Assembly: GCA_023379385.1 (NCBI GenBank)
Contig: JAMCUS010000031.1
Span: forward strand, 1 to 32,100
Length of the DNA stretch: 32,100 nucleotides
Reading direction: 5' to 3'
From: Thermoplasmatota archaeon
Lineage (GTDB): Archaea > Thermoplasmatota > Thermoplasmata > Lutacidiplasmatales > JAMCUS01
Made by a program: the position numbers and the translations under genes
Part shown: positions 25,074 through 32,100 of the stretch, piece by piece
How the letters are laid out: each line of letters opens with the position of its first letter
Numbering within the stretch: position 1 is the stretch's first letter
The notes under the pieces: model-generated
Told to the model about the DNA's origin: nothing
Database searches by the model: none
What the model saw: only the letters and a program-made list of their open reading frames with translations

Positions 25074-27830
25074 TTACTTCGTTAAATAGAAGTAAAGCGT
25101 ATCTCCACCGCCACCTAGCATAGGATTCTGTTCATATTGTGCTCCGTGCAGATATGACGAATAGAACCAGAATCCATTCTCCTGTTGTGTATAGACGTAC
25201 AGCGTCAGGTTAACCGCTATCTGCTGTGCCTGATCGAAATACGATATGGCAAGTGTTGCGTTACCGGTGTTATCTCCTTTCAGTATAAGATTGGTCATGT
25301 TTGTCCATTCTGCTGCCTGACTGGGGTGTCCTGCTGTTATCAGGGTTGTATTTGACCATCCATTTTCAGCTGGATAGGTACCGTCCTGCAGATACATAGC
25401 ATTCACATAATCTGTCGGATATGGAAAGTCTGGTGCCCATCCGAGAGATACCAGCGGAAGACCATTGCTGCCTGCAACAGAATAACCTATGATCTCTGAA
25501 AAGGGTAGGTATATGGTTGATAACGTTATGTGTGGATCTACTTTTGCAAGTGCGGTCGCCCATACTGGTCCCATGGCGTAGTCTAAAGTATCACCAGATG
25601 GTACTATATATGGTATGTTGACGGTTGTATTGTATTGACCTGATTTATACATCATTGCTGTAGCCTCAGCTAAGTTATACGATGGTGCGTTCTGTATCTG
25701 GCTTGGAGGTACATAACCGGGCATACCTTTTGGTATTATTCCTACATATGAGAATCCAAAGGTTGCACCGAATACCTTGTTACCTACTATATAATTAACG
25801 AACTCACTGTAGTTATATGCATCTGCAAAGGCACGCCTTACATATTGATTTGCAAAGTAGTATTGCGGTACACTATATGATGATCCCAATTTTTTCATTA
25901 TACTCTGACTTATATTCCAGTTGAAATAATTAAAGAATACAGACAGCGTTGGGAATTGCGTTATTGTTACTTTACCTGCAGCTTCATATTTTTGAACAGT
26001 TGGGTAGTCACTTGGTGGTAATCCTGTAACTATATCTGCCTGACCACTTTCCAGCATCAACAATCCTACGGAAGGATCCTTTATCCATTGTATATACACC
26101 TTTTCTGTTGGTGTTTTATTGTAACCTGGGTAACCTGGAATTGGTGTGTAGTACGGATTGGGTACCAGCACTATGGACTCTCCTGTAATGTATGTGGAAA
26201 CCATATATGGTCCAGAGCCCATTATGTGGGTTTGTACATAGGTATTATACGACACCTCATTCGCAAATGTTGTATAATACTGGAACCCAGCTGGAGTAAA
26301 TGTTATATTGGCACCATGTGCTGCCAGCCAGTTATAATCCATTATGGAGCCACCTTCTGGATCTGCAAGATAATCAAGAAATGCAGGATCTACCTTCAAC
26401 AGGTGGAACGTTACGGTATTGGTTGAATTGTCATAGGTAATCGCCCTGGTAATATTCGCATAGCTGTTTGTTAATCCGTTAGGACCGAATCCACCGTACG
26501 GCAGTAAATCCTGCGCCAGAATCCATCCAGCTGTTCCAGGACTACCACCTATGAACAGTAGAGTTCTTACCATGCTTACATATACATCAAATGCGGTAAG
26601 TGGATCCCCGTTTGAAAACTTCAATCCACTTCTTATTGTGAATGTATAATTCAGATAATTTGAGGAGATACCACCATTTGCAACTGTTGGAACCTCTGTC
26701 GCAACTGTAGGCACAAACTGACCTGCATTTGAACCATTATAGGCTATCAAGGTTTCATAGGTATTGGCCAGAACCTCCATACCGACTGTTTCATAATCTA
26801 TTGCGGGATCAAAGGAGTATGGTCCACCTGGCACAACCTCTGCAGAGTTTATAACGCCTGGATTGATAACTTTACCTGGAGACAATATACCGACTGTTTC
26901 GTTTGATGTTTTGATGTATAAGGTCTTCATGGCTGTTAAGTTCTGATACTCACCTGGTGTTGATAATATTTTAGACATGTATGATAATGGTAAATACTGA
27001 TATAATACTGCACCTGTACTATTTTTAACATTCACGATATCGCCAGTATATGCGGTATTATTATATGTAACAACACTCAAAGACACAGGGTACATGCCCT
27101 CTGCATTATATGTATAAGTTGTTACATTTTTATCAAAAGCTCCCGATGTTGTATTAAAATAAGCAGATAATGCTTCAGAATGCCCGTTACCATAATTTAT
27201 AATATAGTAACCTACAGTCCAGTTGGGAGCTGTTAATTGACCGGATAGTGTATTGGATGCAAGTTCAAAGCTGATTGATTGGCTTACATTAAATATCTGT
27301 CCACTAATCCCACCTTTAGTTATTAATAATGGCTCTGATGATTGTGCAGCTACAGATGCGTTAACAGTGCCTGGAGTTACTGTTATTGTGGAAAGGCTGG
27401 CAAGATTGGATGCGCTCCCTGCAGAACCTTTCGCGACTGCCTCAACCAGATAATTGCCCACATTGTTATAAGTATGATTTGCTATATATGAACCACTGGT
27501 AGGTGTACCAGTACTGCTCGTTCCATCACCAAAATATATTGTAACATTGCTAACGGTACCTGTTGTTATTGCTTTAAAGCTCAGAGATTGCCCTGCGGCA
27601 ACTGTTGATGACACGGCTAAAGATACACCTGGTGCGGTTGATGTCTTTGCGGATGGTTTAACCAGAACCATATAAGCTGCAATACCACCTACAACCAGGA
27701 TTATCACGACTACAATGGGTATGATAATTTTCATCTTACTTCCTTTTTGCTCTTTAGTTAATGTATCACTAACTACCTTTTCAGGCGGAGTCGTATTTCC
27801 AGCCCCACCACTATCACTACTTCCTTGCAT
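25074..27830 (-). CDS. peptide-binding protein with membrane anchor and PKD-like domains
   Basis: This 918-residue protein is the solute-binding part of the peptide importer. Residues 1-33 are polar and cytoplasmic, 34-53 form one transmembrane anchor (IIIPIVVVIILVVGGIAAYM), and a Ser/Thr-rich stalk follows. Two PKD-like beta domains come next: VTIYFGDGTSS ... NHTYNNVGNYLV (about 95-135), and YYIINYGNGHS ... TYTYNAEGMYPV (about 205-255). From about 335 to the end is an SBP_bac_5 domain with SFDPAIDYET, VLANTYETLIAYN, FTIRSGLKFSNGDPLTAFDV and a late WAPDFPYPTDYVN. Typical SBP_bac_5 proteins are 500-600 residues; the extra 330 are anchor and PKD-like parts. Many Asn-X-Ser/Thr sites imply a glycosylated cell-surface protein. 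Confidence 0.9.
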   Translation of the reverse strand: MQGSSDSGGAGNTTPPEKVVSDTLTKEQKGSKMKIIIPIVVVIILVVGGIAAYMVLVKPSAKTSTAPGVSLAVSSTVAAGQSLSFKAITTGTVSNVTIYFGDGTSSTGTPTSGSYIANHTYNNVGNYLVEAVAKGSAGSASNLASLSTITVTPGTVNASVAAQSSEPLLITKGGISGQIFNVSQSISFELASNTLSGQLTAPNWTVGYYIINYGNGHSEALSAYFNTTSGAFDKNVTTYTYNAEGMYPVSLSVVTYNNTAYTGDIVNVKNSTGAVLYQYLPLSYMSKILSTPGEYQNLTAMKTLYIKTSNETVGILSPGKVINPGVINSAEVVPGGPYSFDPAIDYETVGMEVLANTYETLIAYNGSNAGQFVPTVATEVPTVANGGISSNYLNYTFTIRSGLKFSNGDPLTAFDVYVSMVRTLLFIGGSPGTAGWILAQDLLPYGGFGPNGLTNSYANITRAITYDNSTNTVTFHLLKVDPAFLDYLADPEGGSIMDYNWLAAHGANITFTPAGFQYYTTFANEVSYNTYVQTHIMGSGPYMVSTYITGESIVLVPNPYYTPIPGYPGYNKTPTEKVYIQWIKDPSVGLLMLESGQADIVTGLPPSDYPTVQKYEAAGKVTITQFPTLSVFFNYFNWNISQSIMKKLGSSYSVPQYYFANQYVRRAFADAYNYSEFVNYIVGNKVFGATFGFSYVGIIPKGMPGYVPPSQIQNAPSYNLAEATAMMYKSGQYNTTVNIPYIVPSGDTLDYAMGPVWATALAKVDPHITLSTIYLPFSEIIGYSVAGSNGLPLVSLGWAPDFPYPTDYVNAMYLQDGTYPAENGWSNTTLITAGHPSQAAEWTNMTNLILKGDNTGNATLAISYFDQAQQIAVNLTLYVYTQQENGFWFYSSYLHGAQYEQNPMLGGGGDTLYFYLTK

Positions 27831-27875
27831 ATAATCATCTCTTTAGATTACTCTGTAAAAACGGATATATTTTAC

Positions 27876-27887
27876 ACTATATATACT
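27876..27887 (-). promoter_or_regulatory. TATA box of the peptide ABC operon
   Basis: AGTATATATAGT on the minus strand would start transcription near 27856, giving a leader of about 25 bases that contains GAGATGAT before the ATG at 27830. A second AT-rich box at 27864-27872 could give a shorter leader. Confidence 0.5.
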
Positions 27888-28110
27888 TTATCTATCAATT
27901 AATTTATAATTTTTTTTGCATTTATTAATACCAGATATTTTATTTATACCTGCACAATTTTTAAAATTCCGCCATTAACAGGTGACTCATACATTTAAAA
28001 ATATTAATGCTTCAACATCCTCAAAATTTGCATTTTTATCAATTTAGATAATTAAATAACATCATATAAATAAAATTAACAACACTATATTTTCTGATAA
28101 GATGATCAAT

Positions 28111-28596
28111 ATGAAGAAGCTGTTTATTATAATTATAGCTTTACTGATTGTGCTATTATCAGTAGCTGTTACAGCATTAGCTTATAAGGATAAGCAGAGC
28201 AGCATGATGGTGGGTGTATATATAAATAAAAATGGTTTTGATGGTTTTGGTTCAGGGTATGCTAATGGAAATAAAATATCTATCAGTCTTGATGCTCCTG
28301 TCAATACAATAATCATATTTTCAGATGTTCTGGTTATAAAATCACTGGATGGTGTTATGCATAATGTTTTTATCTCTGTAAGTTCAACTTTAACAAATAC
28401 CTCAATTCTTAATTTATTTGTAAGTCATGGAAATTACAGTTACAATTCTAAGAATTATGTAATGATCTCACCAATATCAGGTAATAGTTCAGCAAATATT
28501 GCTGTATATGGAACAGTTCCTTCATATATTTCAATAGAGGTATCAGTAGTAAAAGAGGTAATAAGTGGAACATTTACAGTAACTGTGGTAACCTGA
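28111..28596 (+). CDS. exported or membrane-anchored protein of unknown function
   Basis: I do not recognise this 161-residue protein. The N-terminus MKKLFIIIIALLIVLLSVAVTALA is a signal peptide or single anchor, followed by about 135 residues with alternating hydrophobic and polar residues (IIIFSDVLVI, NVFISVSS, SISIEVSVV near the end), suggesting a beta-sandwich outside the cell. Several Asn-X-Ser/Thr sites are present; no cysteine and no catalytic motif is evident. An ATG at 28102 also opens the frame, but GATGAT just before the ATG at 28111 fits a ribosome site, matching the GGTGATC used elsewhere in the window. It is a single gene, divergent from the peptide operon, with its own AT-rich promoter around 28060-28075. 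It could be a small surface-layer or pilin-like protein, but nothing specific supports that. Confidence 0.6.
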   Translation: MKKLFIIIIALLIVLLSVAVTALAYKDKQSSMMVGVYINKNGFDGFGSGYANGNKISISLDAPVNTIIIFSDVLVIKSLDGVMHNVFISVSSTLTNTSILNLFVSHGNYSYNSKNYVMISPISGNSSANIAVYGTVPSYISIEVSVVKEVISGTFTVTVVT

Positions 28597-28759
28597 TATT
28601 GACCATACTTCATAACTAAATGTGACTCATTGCTGATCAACTCTGTAAATGTGATTTCATATAACTATAATGGATATCTATCTAAATATCTATTTTTATG
28701 AAGCATGCTATTTACTGCTACGTAATACTGCAGGCAGGATATTAAACATAAATGAAAAT

Positions 28760-28767
28760 GTTATATA
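28760..28767 (+). promoter_or_regulatory. TATA box of the thioesterase gene
   Basis: GTTATATA is centred about 26 bases before the ATG at 28790, supporting a leaderless mRNA starting at that ATG and not the TTG at 28775. Confidence 0.5.
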
Positions 28768-28789
28768 GAATAAATTGTTTCTTGCCTCT

Positions 28790-29224
28790 ATGGATAACAT
28801 TATAGATGCAGATAAAACTGGAAATTTTTCTAAATTATTGGATATTAATATATTTGAAATGGGTCATGGAAAAAGTAAAGCCTCTTTAACGATACAACCG
28901 TATCATCTCAACATTGCAGGAATAGTTCATGGGGGTGTGTATGCTTCACTTCTGGATACGGCACTGGGTGTGGCTGTACTCGCCACTCTCAATACAGGAG
29001 AGATTGCAAATACCATAGACCTCAGTATACACTTTCTCAAAAGTGTAAGTCATGGTACAATAATCAGTGAAGGAATGGTAACCAAAAGAGGCAGAAAAAT
29101 TGCTTTTGCAACCGGTAATGTTTATGACGAAAATCATACCCTACTTGCTGATGCAATTGGTATATGGTATATATTTCCTTCAGATAATATTAATCCAGTA
29201 AAAAATGATGTAGATAAAAGGTAG
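28790..29224 (+). CDS. PaaI-like hotdog-fold thioesterase
   Basis: This 144-residue protein is a single hotdog domain. The central helix carries NIAGIVHGGVYASLLDTALGVAV (about 42-64), with the HGG motif and the following Asp that activate water in PaaI-type acyl-CoA thioesterases. The next strands, NTIDLSIHFLKSV and IISEGMVTKRGRKIAFATGNVYDENHTLLADAIGIWYIF, complete the sheet. Such enzymes hydrolyse acyl-CoA thioesters in the cytoplasm, often phenylacetyl- or hydroxybenzoyl-CoA; the substrate here is unknown. The frame extends to a TTG at 28775, but the TATA spacing selects the ATG at 28790. No neighbour shares its pathway. Confidence 0.85.
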   Translation: MDNIIDADKTGNFSKLLDINIFEMGHGKSKASLTIQPYHLNIAGIVHGGVYASLLDTALGVAVLATLNTGEIANTIDLSIHFLKSVSHGTIISEGMVTKRGRKIAFATGNVYDENHTLLADAIGIWYIFPSDNINPVKNDVDKR

Positions 29225-29287
29225 TTCATTTTAACATATTAATATAACATATAGAATAAAAACAAATAATGGTTTTTTATAGAGAAG

Positions 29288-29297
29288 TTTTGTATAT
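29288..29297 (+). promoter_or_regulatory. TATA box of the zinc-ribbon/coiled-coil operon
   Basis: TTTGTATATA ends 25 bases before the ATG at 29323, so the first gene is probably read from a leaderless mRNA, while the second has a strong ribosome site. Confidence 0.45.
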
Positions 29298-29322
29298 ATG
29301 AAAATATAATTACATAACTGTT

Positions 29323-30579
29323 ATGGTAGTAAAAGGTAGATCGGGTAAAAGTTTCTATTGCATGAAATGTAAACATGAAACCACTGCTGACTCAAAGAAA
29401 TGTTCCAATTGCAACGCTAGCTTTAATGATATAATTGAGGTAAAAGTCTGTCCTAGCTGTGGTAACATATATAAGGATGCCATATCAATATGTCCAAGGT
29501 GTAATGCAAAATATGAATCACCTAAAAAAAAGGGGTTATTTGATAAGCTAAATCCTTTTCAATACAAAGAGACAGAATCCGATAAAGTAGATGTCAGAAC
29601 GGATAAGGTTGTATCCCGTGAAAAATTGAATAATAATGAAAAAAAGAACCAAATTAAAGATAGTAAGGAGGTTAAAAATTCAGAGGTAACAGGTACAGCT
29701 TCTGGCACAACCACTTCATATGGAACAGTACCGCCGGTATTATCCACACCCACAGGCTCTACAGATGATGATAGCCCACCTCATAACATAGCAAAAGAGG
29801 TAGATAAACACCATACTGATAAGGAAAAATCCACAAAAACTGAAAATATACACAATATTGATGCGGCAATACAGAATACAGAAATACGCAAAGACGAAAT
29901 TGTTAATCCACCTTTTTACAATGAAGAATTAAAAATTATCGGAGAGGAACTTAAAGATATAGATGACCTGGATAGGGAGGACTCTGCAATCAATAAAGAT
30001 ATTAAACCAGATTCCAATAATATTAATGAAGAGCTTTCTCTTAATCAGTTGCTGGATTGGGCTAAAAGTAAGAATAAGGATCTGGATGAAGAGGTAAATC
30101 AATCTATAGAAAGAAAGCGTAAATTTATTTTAGATTATATATTCAGTAAATTAAATGAAATAATAGTAAAAAAGGTAGAAGCTATTAACATTTTTTATAA
30201 TGTATCAGACGATTATAAAATAGAACTTAATAAAAAGATCATGGAGATCAGTACAATAGCTACACATTCCAATGATGACGTAGAAGAAACTTTGAAAAAA
30301 ATAATAGATGAATATGGTAACTTTTTATCTTTAGAGGGAACGATTTTGAAGAATAGAAAAAAAGATATGGATAAAGAGATAGAAAACCTGAAAAACATTA
30401 ATTCAGAACTCAAAAGCAGACTTGAATATTACGAAAATTTAGAACGTGATACAGGTAGAGTATTATTGATTCTTGATAAATTACTGGATTCATTACCCGA
30501 TGATAAAATTGCAGAATTTTCTGAAAAAGAGGAATTTCAGATCTATTTAAAAATTCTAAAAAAGTTTGAAGGCAGTTAA
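29323..30579 (+). CDS. double zinc-ribbon protein with disordered linker and helical tail
   Basis: This 418-residue protein starts with two zinc ribbons: Cys13/Cys16 with Cys27/Cys30 (FYCMKCKHET, CSNC), and Cys43/Cys46 with Cys57/Cys60 (VCPSCGN, ICPRC). A basic patch KKKGLFDKLNPFQ (68-80) follows. Residues 85-235 are polar and low-complexity, with a Thr/Gly/Pro-rich core (123-152), and look disordered. From about 235 to 418 the protein is helical, with heptad-like stretches near 345-375. Zinc ribbons of this kind bind nucleic acid or protein; no enzyme motif is seen. It is followed after 14 bases by a coiled-coil gene, so the two products probably work together, perhaps as a scaffold. No family name can be given with confidence. 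Confidence 0.75.
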   Translation: MVVKGRSGKSFYCMKCKHETTADSKKCSNCNASFNDIIEVKVCPSCGNIYKDAISICPRCNAKYESPKKKGLFDKLNPFQYKETESDKVDVRTDKVVSREKLNNNEKKNQIKDSKEVKNSEVTGTASGTTTSYGTVPPVLSTPTGSTDDDSPPHNIAKEVDKHHTDKEKSTKTENIHNIDAAIQNTEIRKDEIVNPPFYNEELKIIGEELKDIDDLDREDSAINKDIKPDSNNINEELSLNQLLDWAKSKNKDLDEEVNQSIERKRKFILDYIFSKLNEIIVKKVEAINIFYNVSDDYKIELNKKIMEISTIATHSNDDVEETLKKIIDEYGNFLSLEGTILKNRKKDMDKEIENLKNINSELKSRLEYYENLERDTGRVLLILDKLLDSLPDDKIAEFSEKEEFQIYLKILKKFEGS

Positions 30580-30593
30580 ATACCGGTGATCAA

Positions 30594-32084
30594 ATGAGTC
30601 TTAAGGATAAAGCAAAAAAGATTCAATCCCGTGAAGACAAAGAGGAGCTAAATAATACGGATGGTAAAGAAGAGGATAAAAAGGATGATAAGGATAAGGA
30701 ATATAATCTAGATGATGTATTGAATGCACTGGATGATTTAAAAAAAATTGAAAATGACAAAAAAGGTAATAAGATTTATGATGAAATGGAAATGGATAAA
30801 GATAATTTATCAATAAGTAATAATGATAGCATTTCTGATGAGTCTATTAAAATAGAACAATCCAGTGTAATAAATAAAAAAGGGGATATAAGCAGCTCAA
30901 TAGAGAAAAAAGATATGCTTTCTGGTATTGACAGTAACTTGGAAGAAAGAGAGATCACTCTCAAGAAAATGGATATTGATTTAAAGAATAAAAGAGAACA
31001 GTTATCATTGTTAGATGCACAATACATAAAAAAAAAGGAATCTGTTGATGCAATTACCAGGGAAGAAAAGGATAGAAGAGAAAATATCAAATTACTGACC
31101 AATGAATATGATGCCTTACTTGGAAAAAGAAAAGAAATTGATAGAGCAATTGAAGAAACAGATACAATGCTGCATCAAAAAGAGATTGCTCTCACCAATC
31201 TGGTAAAGGAACTGGAAAAAAAATCCATTGAAAAAGAGGAGATAGAGCATGAAATAAACCTTCTTAACGAAAAATACAATGGTATAAAGGTAGAGATAGA
31301 GAACAGACTAACTTTGATTGAAAGCAGGGAGAAAAATATTGCTGTAGATGAAGAATACATCAATAAAAAAAAGAGGGAGTTGGAAAAAGAACTTGAACAG
31401 ATAAAATCAGATAGAGAACAGTTAATAAGGCAGGAAGAATCACTGGCGGAGATCAAACAGGGTGCAATTGCTCTTATGAGATATGGAGAGGTGCACGAAA
31501 AGAAACACAATGAAATGATATTGAAGGAGATAGAGAGTAAACAGCATAACTTAGAGGAACAGATTAAAGGATTCAATGAACTCATGAATGAAAAGGAAAA
31601 AGAACTATCTCTGAGAGAGCATAGATTACAGGAGGATATGTCAGCTATCAAGGAGAAGGAATTGTCTCTATCAGAAAAAGAGATGTGGATTAATAAACAG
31701 GAAGAGACGTATCTTACTGATAAAGAAAAGGTAATGGAGGTATGGTCCAAACTCAAAGGAGTACTTGATGAAATTGATAATAGAGAAAAAATGATAGAGA
31801 TGAAGATATCTGAAACATTTAAGGACAGAAATTCAGAAAATCAGAAAAAGAAAGAAGAAATTGAAAAACAGCTGGTCCTGTTGAAAGAACAGGAAAATAA
31901 ATTAAGTCTTAAAGAAGCCTCTTTGGAAAATAAATCAAATGAACTTATTCAGAGAGAGGTTTTGCTGTATAAACGTGAACATGACCTTATGGAGTACGAA
32001 AAAGAATTAAAAAAACGTTCAGAAAAACTTGATTCTATAAAGATGAAACTTGTAAATAATATGTCAGCACCTGATGAAAAATGA
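30594..32084 (+). CDS. long coiled-coil protein
   Basis: This 496-residue protein is highly charged. Residues 1-105 are Asp/Lys/Asn-rich and probably disordered. From about 110 to 485 nearly the whole chain is heptad-patterned Glu/Lys/Leu helix, with few prolines and no cysteine or ATPase motif, so it is not an SMC or Rad50 protein. The sequence has repeated 'xLSLxExxL' and 'EKELxLxE' phrases, e.g. KELSLREHRLQED and KELSLSEKEMWINK. A strong ribosome site GGTGATC lies just before the ATG. The only extra-helical clue is the conserved tail KLVNNMSAPDEK. As a partner of the zinc-ribbon protein it could form a filament or tether in the cytoplasm of a wall-less cell; this is speculation. The stop at 32082-32084 is inside the window, so the gene is complete. 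Confidence 0.8.
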   Translation: MSLKDKAKKIQSREDKEELNNTDGKEEDKKDDKDKEYNLDDVLNALDDLKKIENDKKGNKIYDEMEMDKDNLSISNNDSISDESIKIEQSSVINKKGDISSSIEKKDMLSGIDSNLEEREITLKKMDIDLKNKREQLSLLDAQYIKKKESVDAITREEKDRRENIKLLTNEYDALLGKRKEIDRAIEETDTMLHQKEIALTNLVKELEKKSIEKEEIEHEINLLNEKYNGIKVEIENRLTLIESREKNIAVDEEYINKKKRELEKELEQIKSDREQLIRQEESLAEIKQGAIALMRYGEVHEKKHNEMILKEIESKQHNLEEQIKGFNELMNEKEKELSLREHRLQEDMSAIKEKELSLSEKEMWINKQEETYLTDKEKVMEVWSKLKGVLDEIDNREKMIEMKISETFKDRNSENQKKKEEIEKQLVLLKEQENKLSLKEASLENKSNELIQREVLLYKREHDLMEYEKELKKRSEKLDSIKMKLVNNMSAPDEK

Positions 32085-32100
32085 TTATTATTGATTTTAT

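Noticed and set aside
31175-31756. A 193-codon minus-strand frame opposite the coiled-coil gene.
   Set aside because: Ser/Phe/Leu-rich antisense image of a Glu/Lys/Leu-rich coding strand; no independent support.
1-32100. CRISPR array.
   Set aside because: No regularly spaced repeats were seen anywhere in the window.

Overview
The window looks like a chromosomal segment of a Thermoplasmata (Thermoplasmatales-like) archaeon. The DNA is AT-rich. Many genes have a TATA box centred about 26 bases before an ATG, implying leaderless transcripts, while genes inside operons carry GGTGATC or GGAG ribosome-binding sites. There is an archaeal AsnA-type asparagine synthetase, an Lrp/AsnC regulator, a membrane-anchored peptide-binding protein with PKD-like domains, and a TPP riboswitch, a combination expected in this group. 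No rRNA or universal marker gene is present, so the placement is an inference.

Layout. Bases 1-208 hold the start of an IS1634-type transposase. Bases 450-1977 hold a two-gene unit of an AAA/OLD-like ATPase and a very small TOPRIM-like protein, resembling a bipartite anti-phage module. Bases 2035-5910 hold a thiamine-type ABC transporter (ATPase, fused permease, binding protein) behind a TPP riboswitch; its promoter lies inside the decayed end of an AAA_14/DUF4143 ATPase pseudogene (5855-6803). Bases 7000-9626 hold a GDP-mannose 4,6-dehydratase-like gene convergent with a polysaccharide flippase. Bases 9725-11223 hold asparagine synthetase divergent from an Lrp/AsnC regulator, with operator-like repeats between them.

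Bases 11481-19005 are an accessory region bounded at both ends by fragments of IS605-family tnpB genes. It holds an AbiE-type toxin-antitoxin pair in toxin-first order with a perfect 26-bp palindrome over its promoter, a tRNA-Ala(GGC) remnant, an SNF2 helicase coupled to a SWIM zinc-finger protein, and a GT4 glycosyltransferase. Bases 19010-27830 return to core functions on the minus strand: type-2-like PyrF, a small membrane protein, and a complete oligopeptide ABC operon (binding protein, two permeases, two ATPases) whose ATPases carry unusual insertions. Bases 28111-32084 on the plus strand hold an exported protein of unknown function, a PaaI-like thioesterase, and a coupled pair of a double-zinc-ribbon protein and a long coiled-coil protein.

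How they fit together: thiamine and peptide import, asparagine and pyrimidine synthesis and surface-glycan building make up the housekeeping part. The OLD-like pair, the AbiE pair and the SNF2/SWIM pair, set among transposon and tRNA debris, make up the mobile/defence part. No intergenic gap exceeds 300 bases; the larger gaps (211-449, 11224-11480, 17415-17629, 27831-28110, 28597-28789) show only AT-rich DNA, promoters or relics.
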